From contig NZ_CP007440.1 in the NCBI RefSeq assembly GCF_001579845.1, positions 2,360,001 to 2,424,000 of the forward strand: 64,000 nt of DNA, in the 5' to 3' direction. This DNA is from Rhodoplanes sp. Z2-YC6860 (GTDB lineage: Bacteria > Pseudomonadota > Alphaproteobacteria > Rhizobiales > Xanthobacteraceae). Positions within the stretch are counted from its first letter, which is position 1. Each line of letters begins with the position of its first letter. The translations under genes and the position numbers were made by a program. Positions 18,104-26,912 of this stretch are shown one piece after another. A model generated the notes under the pieces. The model saw only the letters and a list, made by a program, of their open reading frames with translations, did no database searches and was not told the DNA's origin.

Positions 18104-19261
18104 ATGGCACCCATGCCGCCTGACGAATATGCCAACAGGATCAAGCGCGCCCGCGATCTGATGCGCGAGCGTGGCATGGACGGTCTGATCGTCACGGACC
18201 CCACCCACTACTCCTATTACACGGGGCACAAGGTGGCGTCGTGGATGCGGTCGCGCCCGTCGATCCTCGTTCTGCCGTTGGAGGGAGCGCCGGCGCTCAT
18301 CACCTGGTCGGGACCGGAGATGTTCTCGCGGCTGTACCGTCAGCCGTTCCCCTCCTGGGTCGAGGATCGTCTGATCTATCCGGAGGTGCCGTTCACGCCG
18401 GAGCCTCGTGTCGATTGGGGCATCGCTGATCTTGTGAAGTCGCGCGGTCTTGCCGCGGGCCGTCTCGGGATCGAGCTCGGACGTGAAACCTGGCTCGGCA
18501 TCGCGGTTGTTGATTTCGAATTGCTCAAAGAGCAATTGCCGCAGGCGCGGTTTGTAGACTCGGGTCCCGTGATCTGGGGATGCCGGCTGATCAAATCCGA
18601 ATGGGAAATCGACTGCATGCGCCAGGCCTGTGAGATTGGCGGAGCCGCATGGCGTCGGGCGTTCGAGGATCTGAAGCCCGGCATCTCCGCCCTGAGCGTG
18701 CAGAAGAATGTGCTGCGCTACTACATTGAAGGCGGCGCCGATCTGACCTCGGAGCCGCCGCTCGTGCTGGGCGCGACCGGGCCGAACCGCACGTTCCAAA
18801 ATGGCGACGTGATGTACATCGACGGCGGCTGCAATGTCTCGGGCTACAAGATGGATTTCGCCCGCCGGGCGGTGTTCGGCCAGCCGTCAGCCCGTCAGCG
18901 GTCCGAGCACGACGGGATGTGGGGTATTCTCAACGAGATCATCGAACGCATGAAGCCGGGTGTCGCGGTGCGCGAACTGTTCGAGTATTCGCAGCGTCGC
19001 CTTGCCGAGCACCCCGAATGGCGAAATTACTCGGACCACCCGTCCAAGCGCATCGGTCACGGCATCGGCCTGGAAAACGAGCCGCCATCGATCTCAGGAA
19101 CCGACGACACTGTGCTTCAAGTGCGGATGGCGCTGACGCCGGAGCCGAAAATCGAAAGCGTCGATGGTCTGCTCAATCCCGAAGAGCATGTCGTGATCCG
19201 AGATTCGGGCTGCGAAATCCTGTCCGCCAAATCGGATTGGAAGCTCCATGTCGTTGCTTGA
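18104..19261 (+). CDS. M24-family metallopeptidase (Xaa-Pro peptidase-like)
   Basis: The 385-residue protein has the N-terminal creatinase-like domain (to about 160) and a pita-bread catalytic domain. All five metal ligands are present: Asp240 and Asp251 (DGGCNVSGYKMD), His319 (GHGIGLENEP), Glu347 (LTPEP) and Glu361 (NPEEHVVI). The family includes Xaa-Pro peptidases, creatinase and ectoine hydrolase, all of which split amide bonds next to a ring or substituted nitrogen. Its pairing with an ornithine-cyclodeaminase-like gene recalls ectoine-degradation loci, but the other ectoine genes are not seen here. Confidence 0.9.
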   Translation: MAPMPPDEYANRIKRARDLMRERGMDGLIVTDPTHYSYYTGHKVASWMRSRPSILVLPLEGAPALITWSGPEMFSRLYRQPFPSWVEDRLIYPEVPFTPEPRVDWGIADLVKSRGLAAGRLGIELGRETWLGIAVVDFELLKEQLPQARFVDSGPVIWGCRLIKSEWEIDCMRQACEIGGAAWRRAFEDLKPGISALSVQKNVLRYYIEGGADLTSEPPLVLGATGPNRTFQNGDVMYIDGGCNVSGYKMDFARRAVFGQPSARQRSEHDGMWGILNEIIERMKPGVAVRELFEYSQRRLAEHPEWRNYSDHPSKRIGHGIGLENEPPSISGTDDTVLQVRMALTPEPKIESVDGLLNPEEHVVIRDSGCEILSAKSDWKLHVVA

Positions 19262-19276
19262 TCAGGTTTTCGCCCC

Positions 19277-20251
19277 ATGAAGATCAGGTTGCTCAGCGAG
19301 AAGGACGTCCGGTCGGTCTCGCCGGCGTTGCCGGAAATTGTGGCGCTGGTTGAGCAGGCCTACAGGCTCGACGGCGAAGGCCGGGCGGAGGTGCCGACCA
19401 AGATTGGCGTCCATCCCGAGCGCGCCAATACGTTTCTTCATGCCATGCCGGCCTGGGTGGGAGGCGCGCGGGCGCTGGGCATGAAATGGGTGTCTTATTT
19501 CCCGGGGAATCTGGCCCATGGTCAGCCGGATTCGACGGGCATCATCATCCTGAATGATCCCGACATCGGACTGCCCTGCTGCATTATGGAGGGCATGTAC
19601 GTGACGTTTATCCGAACCGCGGCCTGTGGGGCGGTTGCGGCCAAGCACGTCCTGCAGCGGCCGCCACGCAGCCTGGGTCTGATCGGCTGCGGCGGGCTCG
19701 GGCTGTGGTCGCTGCGCGTCATGGCCGCGGTGTTTCCGACCATCGAGCAGGTGTTGGTGTCATCGCGCACCGCGGGGTCGCGCGAACGCTTCTGCGCCGA
19801 CATGTCGAAGGAAGGCAGATGGCGCATGACGCCGGTTGACGATCCGGTCGAGGCCCTTCGCAATGTCGATATCGTGGTGAGCTCGGTGCCTCCCGGGGAC
19901 GTGAGGCCGGTCGATGGCCGCGCGCTTGCGCCCGGATCGGTGTTCATTCCGCTTGATCTCGTGAATTCGTGGCAGGACAACGTGCTGACCGAAGTCGATC
20001 AGGTGGCGGCCGACAATCCGGCGCATTTTGTCGCGCAGGTTAAGGGCCGTCGCGCGGCGGCGGCGGCTGGGCTCAAACCACCCATGAGCATTCAGGACGC
20101 GGTCGCCGGCAAGACAAACCTCGCTTCATCTGGCGCGCGGACCATGATTGCGGTTTGCGGCATTGCCAGCACTGATGTGGTGGTCGGCTGGGAAATCTAC
20201 CGTCGAGCTTGTTCCGCCCATGTGGGGCTGGAATTCGACATGCAGGGGTAA
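19277..20251 (+). CDS. Ornithine cyclodeaminase/mu-crystallin family protein
   Basis: This 324-residue protein has the family substrate Lys in GMKWVSYFPGN (about residue 72), the segment FIRTAACGAVAAKHV, and a Rossmann NAD(P) site GLIGCGGLGLWS (about residues 135-146). The family holds ornithine cyclodeaminase, alanine dehydrogenase and ketimine reductases, all acting on amino or imino acids. It starts 15 bases after the peptidase gene and ends four bases before the TRAP binding protein, so it is in the same operon. The reaction here is probably reduction or cyclising deamination of an amino acid released by the hydrolases. Confidence 0.9.
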   Translation: MKIRLLSEKDVRSVSPALPEIVALVEQAYRLDGEGRAEVPTKIGVHPERANTFLHAMPAWVGGARALGMKWVSYFPGNLAHGQPDSTGIIILNDPDIGLPCCIMEGMYVTFIRTAACGAVAAKHVLQRPPRSLGLIGCGGLGLWSLRVMAAVFPTIEQVLVSSRTAGSRERFCADMSKEGRWRMTPVDDPVEALRNVDIVVSSVPPGDVRPVDGRALAPGSVFIPLDLVNSWQDNVLTEVDQVAADNPAHFVAQVKGRRAAAAAGLKPPMSIQDAVAGKTNLASSGARTMIAVCGIASTDVVVGWEIYRRACSAHVGLEFDMQG

Positions 20252-20255
20252 GGTC

Positions 20256-21263
20256 ATGAACCGGGATGCGATCATGCGTACGCGAAAGATCATCGTCGCC
20301 ACGGCTTTGGTGCTGGCCGGTTTGGCCCTGTCCTTGCCCCTATCCTGGCCCGCCAGGGCCGAGACGGTTCTCAAAGCCATCACCTACGCCCCACCTTCGA
20401 AATTCGAAGACAGCATGGTGATCTTTCGGAAATGGGTCGACAAGGTGAATGCCGCCGGCAAAGGCGAGCTTCGCATCGAGCTGCTCGGTGGTCCCGAGGT
20501 CTTCGCGGTGAGCGATCAGATCAATGCGCTCAGCAAGGGACTGGTCGACGTGGTGATGACCTTCTCGGTGCACACCCCGATCGTGCCCGAGATCGACACG
20601 TCGGGCCTTTCCGACATCACGCCGACGGAAGAGCGCAACAACGGCTATCTGGCCCTGCTCGACAAGGCGCACGAGAAGATCAATGTCAAAGTGATCGGCC
20701 GCACCGCGACCAATTCTGGCTTCTATATTTTCTCCAAGCAGCCGATCAACAAGCTGGCTGATTTCAATGGGGTGAAAATCCGCTCGCACTCCGGTTACGA
20801 CCCGCTGTTCAAGAAGGTCGGGGCCATTCCGATCGGGATGAATATCTCGGAAATCTACGGCGCACTGGAGCGTGGCGTGGTGCAGGCCGCGCCGTATCCC
20901 ATTTTCGTCTATGACATGGGGCTGGCGGAGGTCGCGAAATACGCGCTGGCGGATGCGTTCTGGCGGTCGCACACCACGTTCACCTACGTCAACCTCCGCA
21001 AGTTCAACTCTCTCTCTCCGAAACTGCAGAAGATCCTGGTCGACGCGCAGATCGACAACGAAAAGGATCTGGCGGCGGTCAATGCCGATCTCATCGCCAC
21101 GGAGCGCGCCAAGCTCGAGAAAGCGGGGATGACGTTCACCCATCTTTCGCCGGACGAGGCGAAGAAGTGGCACGACATGGCCAATGAATCCCGTTTCGAC
21201 GCCCTGGCCAGCAAGATCGGCCAGGAGCAGATGGCCAAGATCAAGTCGCTGATCGCTCGCTAG
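20256..21263 (+). CDS. TRAP transporter substrate-binding protein, DctP family
   Basis: From the ATG at 20256 the protein has 335 residues, with a signal peptide ending at ARA-E (about residue 35). An ATG 18 bases later is the alternative. The mature protein matches DctP: KLADFNGVKIRSHSGYDPLFKKVGA includes the Arg that clamps the ligand carboxylate in this family, and QAAPYPIFVYDMG follows. AGGGGTAAGG precedes the start. It brings a carboxylate-bearing solute to the DctQM membrane subunits encoded next. Confidence 0.92.
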   Translation: MNRDAIMRTRKIIVATALVLAGLALSLPLSWPARAETVLKAITYAPPSKFEDSMVIFRKWVDKVNAAGKGELRIELLGGPEVFAVSDQINALSKGLVDVVMTFSVHTPIVPEIDTSGLSDITPTEERNNGYLALLDKAHEKINVKVIGRTATNSGFYIFSKQPINKLADFNGVKIRSHSGYDPLFKKVGAIPIGMNISEIYGALERGVVQAAPYPIFVYDMGLAEVAKYALADAFWRSHTTFTYVNLRKFNSLSPKLQKILVDAQIDNEKDLAAVNADLIATERAKLEKAGMTFTHLSPDEAKKWHDMANESRFDALASKIGQEQMAKIKSLIAR

Positions 21264-21301
21264 ATGACGCCCGCGCCGATATCGCTGAAAGGGACGGATA
21301 C

Positions 21302-21823
21302 ATGAGGCTTGCGGAAACGGCAGGCCGCGTCTTCGACCGGGTTCTGGACGTCTGCGCCTGGATCGGCTGCGGCATGCTGGCGTTTCAGGTCGTCAGCGTG
21401 TCGTTCGAGATCGTCTGCCGTTACTTCTTCAACACGTCATTCAGCGTCATCACGCCACTCAACGAGTGGAGTCTCGTTTATCTCACGATGCTCGGTGCCG
21501 CGTGGCTGCAGCGCGAGGGCGGGCATACCAGCGACGACTCGATCGTGACCCTGCTGCCGCCGTGGGTCCACCGGCTGACGCGCTGGGTCGGGTGGGTGCT
21601 GGCCATCGTGACCTGCGTTTTGCTGGCCTGGTACGGCGCGCTCGCGACCTGGGACAATTATTCGAAGCAGGCCTACGACTTTTTCAAGCTGCCCAATTTC
21701 CCGATTTATCTCGTCTACATCGTCATTCCGATCGGCAGTCTGCTCTGGCTCATTCAATTGCTGCGCAAACAGAGCCGTCCGTCATCGGCGGATGAGGGTG
21801 AAGACACGGGCGGGGACATCTGA
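21302..21823 (+). CDS. TRAP transporter small permease, DctQ family
   Basis: The 173-residue membrane protein has four hydrophobic segments (about 17-40, 55-70, 92-115 and 137-156), the DctQ topology. The motif AAWLQREGGHTSDD is the conserved loop with charged residues found in small TRAP subunits. It stabilises the large subunit. It lies 38 bases after the binding protein gene and nine bases before the large permease gene. Confidence 0.9.
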   Translation: MRLAETAGRVFDRVLDVCAWIGCGMLAFQVVSVSFEIVCRYFFNTSFSVITPLNEWSLVYLTMLGAAWLQREGGHTSDDSIVTLLPPWVHRLTRWVGWVLAIVTCVLLAWYGALATWDNYSKQAYDFFKLPNFPIYLVYIVIPIGSLLWLIQLLRKQSRPSSADEGEDTGGDI

Positions 21824-21832
21824 GAGCCGGTC

Positions 21833-23143
21833 ATGGAATGGTACACCGCGTTCTCCCTGCTGATGGCCAGCTTCTTCGTGTTGGTGCTGCTCGGCGTTCC
21901 CGTCGTCTTCGCGTTTTTTGGCACCAACGTCGTCTTCCTCGCCTATTTCATGGGGCCGCCGGGCTTTGAGCTGCTGATCGACAGCGTCTATGGCAGCCTG
22001 TCGGTTTTCGTGCTGCTGCCGATCACCATGTTCATCCTTCAGGGCGAAATCCTCTTCCGGACCGGTCTGGTCACCAAGATGATCGACGCTCTCGACTGTT
22101 GGCTCGGTGCGGTGCCGGGCCGGCTGGCGCTGCTGGCGGTGGGCTCCGGCACCATACTGGCTTCGCTATCGGGCGCGAGCATCGGCACCACGGCGATGCT
22201 GACGCGGACGCTTGCGCCGGCCATGCAGGAGCGTGGCTACAGTACGAAGATGAGTGTCGGGCCGCTCCTGGGCAGCGGCGGTCTCGCGGTGATGATGCCG
22301 CATAGCGCGCTGGGCGTCATTCTCGCGGTGATCGCCGGCGTTTCGGTCGGAAAGCTCCTGATCGCGATCATCATCCCGGGCTTCCTGCTGGCGCTTGGCT
22401 ACGTGGTCTACATCGTGTGGGTTTGTGCATTCGATCCCGCCGAGGCGCCGAAATACACCGCCAAGTTCATTCCGCTCGGCGAGCGGCTGGTGCTCACAGT
22501 CAAATACGTCATCCCGCTGACGGTCCTCATCGTCGCGATGATTGCCGTCATTTTTCTCGGTGTTGCGACGCCGACTGAGGCCGCGTCCCTCGGCACCTTT
22601 GCGTCATTCGCGCTGGCCGCGATCTATGGACGGCTGACCTGGACAGCGACGCGCGACGCGATGTTCTCGACCTTGAAGATTTCGGTGATGGTGCTGGCGA
22701 TTCTTGCCGCATCACAGGCGTTCACCCAGCTGCTGGCTTACACCGGCTCGGCGCAGAAGCTTGTGCAGGTTGCGGGCGCGCTGCCGGTTCCGCCGATCTG
22801 GGTCATCATCCTGATGCACTTCGTCACCCTGCTGCTGGGCGGTCCGATCGGCGGCATTCCCCTGATCATGATGACCATTCCGATCTTTCTCCCGGTGGTG
22901 AAGGCACTGGGCTATGACCCGATCTGGTTCTGCACCGCCATGCTGCTCAACGTCGAGCTTGCGCAGATCACGCCGCCCTTCGGCATCTTGCTTTATGTGG
23001 TCCGGGGCATCATGACGAAGACGTCGATGGGCGAGATCACGCGAGCGGCCATCCCGATCATCGTGATCCAATTGATCGTGATGGCGCTTCTGATCGGAAT
23101 TCCGCCACTGTCGCTGTGGCTGCCCGGATTCATGAATCGGTAG
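21833..23143 (+). CDS. TRAP transporter large permease, DctM family
   Basis: This 436-residue protein has around 12 membrane segments and DctM hallmarks: MFILQGEILFRTGL, GSGTILASLSGASIGTTAML and the C-terminal TPPFGILLYVVRG. It is the ion-coupled (usually sodium) transport subunit. Full length for the family. It ends four bases before the second amidohydrolase, so uptake and hydrolysis are directly linked in the operon. Confidence 0.93.
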   Translation: MEWYTAFSLLMASFFVLVLLGVPVVFAFFGTNVVFLAYFMGPPGFELLIDSVYGSLSVFVLLPITMFILQGEILFRTGLVTKMIDALDCWLGAVPGRLALLAVGSGTILASLSGASIGTTAMLTRTLAPAMQERGYSTKMSVGPLLGSGGLAVMMPHSALGVILAVIAGVSVGKLLIAIIIPGFLLALGYVVYIVWVCAFDPAEAPKYTAKFIPLGERLVLTVKYVIPLTVLIVAMIAVIFLGVATPTEAASLGTFASFALAAIYGRLTWTATRDAMFSTLKISVMVLAILAASQAFTQLLAYTGSAQKLVQVAGALPVPPIWVIILMHFVTLLLGGPIGGIPLIMMTIPIFLPVVKALGYDPIWFCTAMLLNVELAQITPPFGILLYVVRGIMTKTSMGEITRAAIPIIVIQLIVMALLIGIPPLSLWLPGFMNR

Positions 23144-23147
23144 CGGG

Positions 23148-24398
23148 ATGCCAACGACGCCTGACCGAACCGTCTATCACAACGGCCGTCTCATCGACGG
23201 TCACCGTCACATTGCCAACGGATATCTGGTGACCGAGGGCGCGACGATTGTCGCGGTCGGGGCCGGTGATCCCAGGCGGGGCGCAGCATCGGCCGGCGCT
23301 CAGAACGTCGATCTGGCCGGCCGGACCCTGCTGCCGGGTTTCATCGATTGCCACGTCCACCTGACGATGAGTGCCGAAGCGGCTCCGCGAGCCATCGTCT
23401 CGCCAGCCGATCAGATGGTGGCGGTCTTGCAGGCTTCGACGAACGCGCTCAGGACGCTACACGGCGGTGTGACGACCGTGCGCGATTGCGGTGCGCCGCA
23501 TGGCATCGATTTCGCCTTACGGCGGGCCGCGGAGGAGGGGCTTTGCGTCACGCCGCGCCTCGTGCTCAGCGGCCGGGCTCTATGTATGACGGGCGGGCAC
23601 GGCTGGCATCTGATCGGCCGTGAGGCAGACGGCGCCGACGGATTGCGCCGCGCGGCCCGCGAGCAACTGAAGGCTGGGGCCGACAACGTGAAGCTGATCG
23701 CAAGCGGCGGTATCCTCACCCCAGGCACCAACATTGGCAATCCGCAGTTCACGACCGACGAGATGAAGGCCGCCGTCGACGAGGCCCATTGTGCCGGCAA
23801 GACCGCCAACGCGCACGCGCACGGCGCGGAGGGCATCAAACGCGCAACGCTCGCCGGCGTGGATTCTGTCGAGCACTGCTATTTCATCGATCCGGAAGGC
23901 ATCGAGATGATGCTTGAGCGCAGCACGGTTCTGGTCGCGACATCTGCGGCGGTTCGCAATGTGGTGTCCTACGGTGTTGCAGCAGGAATTCCTTCGCACA
24001 TCGCCGAAAAAGCGCAATCAGCGATCAGCGCCCACGTATCGGGTTTCAAAGCGGCGCATGCTGCAGGCATACGCTTGGCGATGGGCACGGATTCCGGCGT
24101 GCCGTTTACCCGCCACGGCAACAATCTCGACGAGCTCAAATACCTCGTCGAGATGGGACTGTCGCCGCAGGAAGCGATCAGGGTGGCGACGTCCGACAGC
24201 GCAAAGCTTCTCAAGCTCGATGGGACCGTTGGTTCTCTTGATGAGGGCAAAAACGCTGATCTCGTGGTGGTCGAGGGAAACCCGCTGGACGACATCGCAG
24301 TCTTATGCCAGCGCGATAAAATCCGGCGTGTGATCCTGAATGGTCGAACGGTGCTGGACCGCGATATCAGCGCGTTTCTGGTGGGAGCAGGACACTAG
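23148..24398 (+). CDS. Metal-dependent amidohydrolase, paralogue of the one at 15952-17160
   Basis: The 416-residue enzyme keeps the same metal ligands as its paralogue: His69/His71 in CHVHL, Lys182, His223/His225, His243 and Asp315 in GTDSG. Whole stretches are the same in both, for example ADNVKLIASGGIL and LVATSAAVRNVV, whereas the loop just after CHVHL differs strongly and could change substrate choice. It closes the operon, starting four bases after DctM. The two copies probably split related amides. The gene is followed by a weak terminator-like hairpin. Confidence 0.9.
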   Translation: MPTTPDRTVYHNGRLIDGHRHIANGYLVTEGATIVAVGAGDPRRGAASAGAQNVDLAGRTLLPGFIDCHVHLTMSAEAAPRAIVSPADQMVAVLQASTNALRTLHGGVTTVRDCGAPHGIDFALRRAAEEGLCVTPRLVLSGRALCMTGGHGWHLIGREADGADGLRRAAREQLKAGADNVKLIASGGILTPGTNIGNPQFTTDEMKAAVDEAHCAGKTANAHAHGAEGIKRATLAGVDSVEHCYFIDPEGIEMMLERSTVLVATSAAVRNVVSYGVAAGIPSHIAEKAQSAISAHVSGFKAAHAAGIRLAMGTDSGVPFTRHGNNLDELKYLVEMGLSPQEAIRVATSDSAKLLKLDGTVGSLDEGKNADLVVVEGNPLDDIAVLCQRDKIRRVILNGRTVLDRDISAFLVGAGH

Positions 24399-24436
24399 CG
24401 GGAGTGCCAGGGGAGTCTTGACCGGCTTCTTGACAT

Positions 24437-24453
24437 GGCCATCAGGCCTTTTT
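24437..24453 (+). terminator. Weak hairpin followed by T-run
   Basis: GGCC-ATCA-GGCC followed by TTTTT lies 39 bases after the amidohydrolase stop, between convergent genes. The four-base stem is short for a factor-independent terminator, and it overlaps the last codons of the methyltransferase gene on the other strand. It is a plausible but weak stop signal for the TRAP operon. Confidence 0.35.
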
Positions 24454-26364
24454 CTGCACCCAGAACTCGTACATCCCAGCGAAGGAGGTGGGATTGCGCT
24501 GTTCGAAGTCGTGCCAGCGATCCAAATCGAGCCCAGCCGGATCGCCGGGGAAGCGGTGCCTGAAGCGAGACATCATAAGATCATCGGTTTGCATGCCGAG
24601 AAACCGAAGTCCGTTCGCGTCGAGGAAGGCTTTGATCGCCGGAAGCGTCAAGCAATGTTCCATGCGATGGAAAAGCAGGTCGCGACATTCACTGGTGCTG
24701 AAGAATGACGGATAACTGGTAACCGAACGTTGCTCCGACCCTTCTTTGGCCGACATCAGCTCTTGGCGGAACGCTCTGATCTCGTCTGGGCTGTCGCCCA
24801 AACCGCGCTTCGTTATCACTCGACGAACCGCCGAAATATCTTGTCGTGCAGTCTCGCTGTAGAAGCCCAGGTGCATGACTCCTGACGGTCGCAACATTGA
24901 CAGCAGCCGCTGCCAGCCTTCCCACGGGTCTCCAAGATGATGCAGCACGCCGGTGCTTTCGATCAGATCGAAGCTGAGACCGGTCGTCGGCAACGCCATG
25001 ATGTCGGCTTGGGCGTATTCGATCGCGGTCAAACCCGCAGAGCGCGATTGACGTTGGGCAAATCCGAGACTGGCCAAACTGAGATCGACTGCAAGGATGC
25101 GCGCTCCGGCAAAGCGCTGCGCTGTCTCGACCGACTGCTGCCCGGTGCCGCAGCCGGCGATCAGGATATCGACATCGGCGCCGCGGCCGAGTTCTCGGAA
25201 CGGCGCCGATGGAAAGCGGCCTCGGACGAAGGCATCGAGCGTCGTCGAGGCGCCGGGCCGGGCAGGCTTGATCCAGCGCGGATAAGGGCTTTCCTCGTAG
25301 TGCGCGCGCACATGCAGGGATGTCGCATCGTCGATTGGCGTAAGCTGCTTCGTCGCATTCCGCAGCTTTGCCTCTTCATGGGGCTCGGCAACCTGACGCC
25401 GGAGCATGGTACGCACGACGTCCGGCCAGCCGAACTCGAGCAGACGTGCAGCGCCAGGGATCGCGTGAAGTGATCCATAGCAGCCGGCTGCCAAAAGCCA
25501 CGATGCCGGCGGTGCTGTTCCGGCATCGATGGCCTTGGACAAACGATCTTGAAGCTGCGCCGCGGCCCGTGCTTCTGCCTCGGACGCAGCAAACACGTAA
25601 TCGTTGAAGAAGCACTGGCAGGCCAGCGCTGCAGCGAACGCTATGACGTCATCGTTATCGAACGCTGCGCCGGCTTCGGCCTTCAGCAACAACAAGCCAC
25701 GAACGCGCGTCAACAAGCGTTCCAACTCGATGTCGCAGATCGGGCACGACTCCAGCAGAAATCGAAGCACGCGGTCTGAAGCAACCGCAGTCATTCCGAT
25801 CGTTCCGAAGAGCTCCTGCTCGGTCAGCGGCCGTGGCCAGGCTTTTGACGAACGATCGGCGGCTGCACGAATAGCGGGATTGAGCCTCAGAAAGCCGACG
25901 CTGGCCCGTGCAAGATCGATGGGCCGTGCCCAGGGTTCCGCCAGCGCGTTGGGCAACTGACTGCGCAGTCGGCCGATTTGCGGGTCCGACGTCAGCGCTT
26001 CTTCATAGGCCCGAGCCGCGGCCTCCCGGCGGCCCTGCTGCCTGAGCAGCGCAACCATCGATATGCGTGCCGCCGTATCGTCGGGCTTCAAGGCCACGGC
26101 GCGGCGAAGATGCACCGCCGCCAAATCAAGTTCGTCACGCCCCATCAGGATGCAGCCGAGGCCACGCTGAGCTGTCGCTGACTTAGGGTTGAGCCCAACG
26201 GCCTTGCCGAACATTGCCTCGGCTTTGGCAAACTCTCCGGCTCTCTGAAGTTCGACCGCCATCGCGAGGGCGCTGCGAGCCTCCGCCAGTCGCGCATTCG
26301 TTCGGTCGGTATCAAAGGTCGGCTGGCCGAAGCTGCGGGCAATCCGCCGGCTTTTCCGGTTCAT
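24442..26364 (-). CDS. TPR-repeat protein with C-terminal SAM-dependent methyltransferase domain
   Basis: From the ATG at 26364 the protein has 640 residues. Residues about 20-120 form tetratricopeptide repeats (KAEAMFGKAVGLNPKSA, LRRAVALKPDDTAA). After a middle region of unknown fold, a class I methyltransferase begins near residue 395 with motif I ILIAGCGTG and later LIESTGVLHHL. The start is placed at MNRKSRR because repeat proteins of this kind often begin so; the frame extends 28 codons more. Such proteins probably methylate a protein or surface substrate held by the repeats; the target is unknown. It stands alone. Confidence 0.8.
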   Translation of the reverse strand: MNRKSRRIARSFGQPTFDTDRTNARLAEARSALAMAVELQRAGEFAKAEAMFGKAVGLNPKSATAQRGLGCILMGRDELDLAAVHLRRAVALKPDDTAARISMVALLRQQGRREAAARAYEEALTSDPQIGRLRSQLPNALAEPWARPIDLARASVGFLRLNPAIRAAADRSSKAWPRPLTEQELFGTIGMTAVASDRVLRFLLESCPICDIELERLLTRVRGLLLLKAEAGAAFDNDDVIAFAAALACQCFFNDYVFAASEAEARAAAQLQDRLSKAIDAGTAPPASWLLAAGCYGSLHAIPGAARLLEFGWPDVVRTMLRRQVAEPHEEAKLRNATKQLTPIDDATSLHVRAHYEESPYPRWIKPARPGASTTLDAFVRGRFPSAPFRELGRGADVDILIAGCGTGQQSVETAQRFAGARILAVDLSLASLGFAQRQSRSAGLTAIEYAQADIMALPTTGLSFDLIESTGVLHHLGDPWEGWQRLLSMLRPSGVMHLGFYSETARQDISAVRRVITKRGLGDSPDEIRAFRQELMSAKEGSEQRSVTSYPSFFSTSECRDLLFHRMEHCLTLPAIKAFLDANGLRFLGMQTDDLMMSRFRHRFPGDPAGLDLDRWHDFEQRNPTSFAGMYEFWVQKKA

Positions 26365-26912
26365 CGTGGCAGCTCTGGTCAGAGAGTTTATTTTCGCGTC
26401 GACGAGAATCCAGGCCTGGCGCAATGAGGCGCCGTCGGCCTTCATCAAAAGGTACAGATTAGGCGGACATGAACACGGCTTCGCCGCAGATGAAGTGCTG
26501 CGATAGATCGAAGCTTATCGTCGCCGGTATCGACTGGTTCAGGCAAAAAGTCGCAGACCAGTCATTTGCACGTCAGGGAAATCCCTTGTTCTTGTCAGGA
26601 TAAATCGCCGTTGGTCGGTTTTCCGGCTTGGAATAGTGCTCTCTGAATCGACGAACTACAGAAGCCTGCGAAACGTGAACCGCGTCATCTCGAGCGTCGA
26701 GTGGAGATCGATGGGCCCGCCATGCGCCCGCGCAATCTCCAATGCGATATAGCAACCAGGACAAGCCCTCGTCGATCAGAGCGCAGCCGTCTCACGCGTG
26801 AATGGCGCGAGAGACGTTGCAGCGCGGCCCCTTGGAATCGCGGAGCGAGCGTTGGCCTCGGATGGTTCTAGGAGGTGCCCGCGGGTTTGTTGAGCGCGAA
26901 CAGATTGGCTCC
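26365..26912. other. Long stretch with only decayed coding sequence
   Basis: Apart from the histidine-kinase remnant given separately, I find no intact gene here. Reading frames are short on both strands. GC content falls in the middle (about 26510-26640). The stretch begins the degenerate zone that continues to about 28200. Confidence 0.5.
26656..26754 (-). pseudogene. Remnant of a sensor histidine kinase C-terminus
   Basis: On the minus strand a 32-residue frame ending in TAG reads CYIALEIARAHGGPIDLHST and then LEMTRFTFRRLL. This matches the end of a HATPase domain, where kinases normally have GLGLYIAREIARAHGG...GTRFTVRLP. The upstream GLGL part is out of frame or lost, and no phospho-acceptor domain is present. 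It is too short to be functional and is most easily explained as what is left of a deleted two-component gene. Chance similarity is possible but the match covers two motifs in the right order. Confidence 0.6.

Noticed and set aside
17150-18799. 549-codon minus-strand frame opposite aminotransferase and peptidase genes
   Set aside because: It spans two well-supported plus-strand genes with intact active sites and has no domain of its own.
18104-20251. Calling the M24 peptidase and cyclodeaminase-like genes an ectoine degradation pair
   Set aside because: Family and adjacency fit, but no ectoine-specific deacetylase, dehydrogenase or Asp aminotransferase is present and IlvE plus amidohydrolases do not belong to that pathway.
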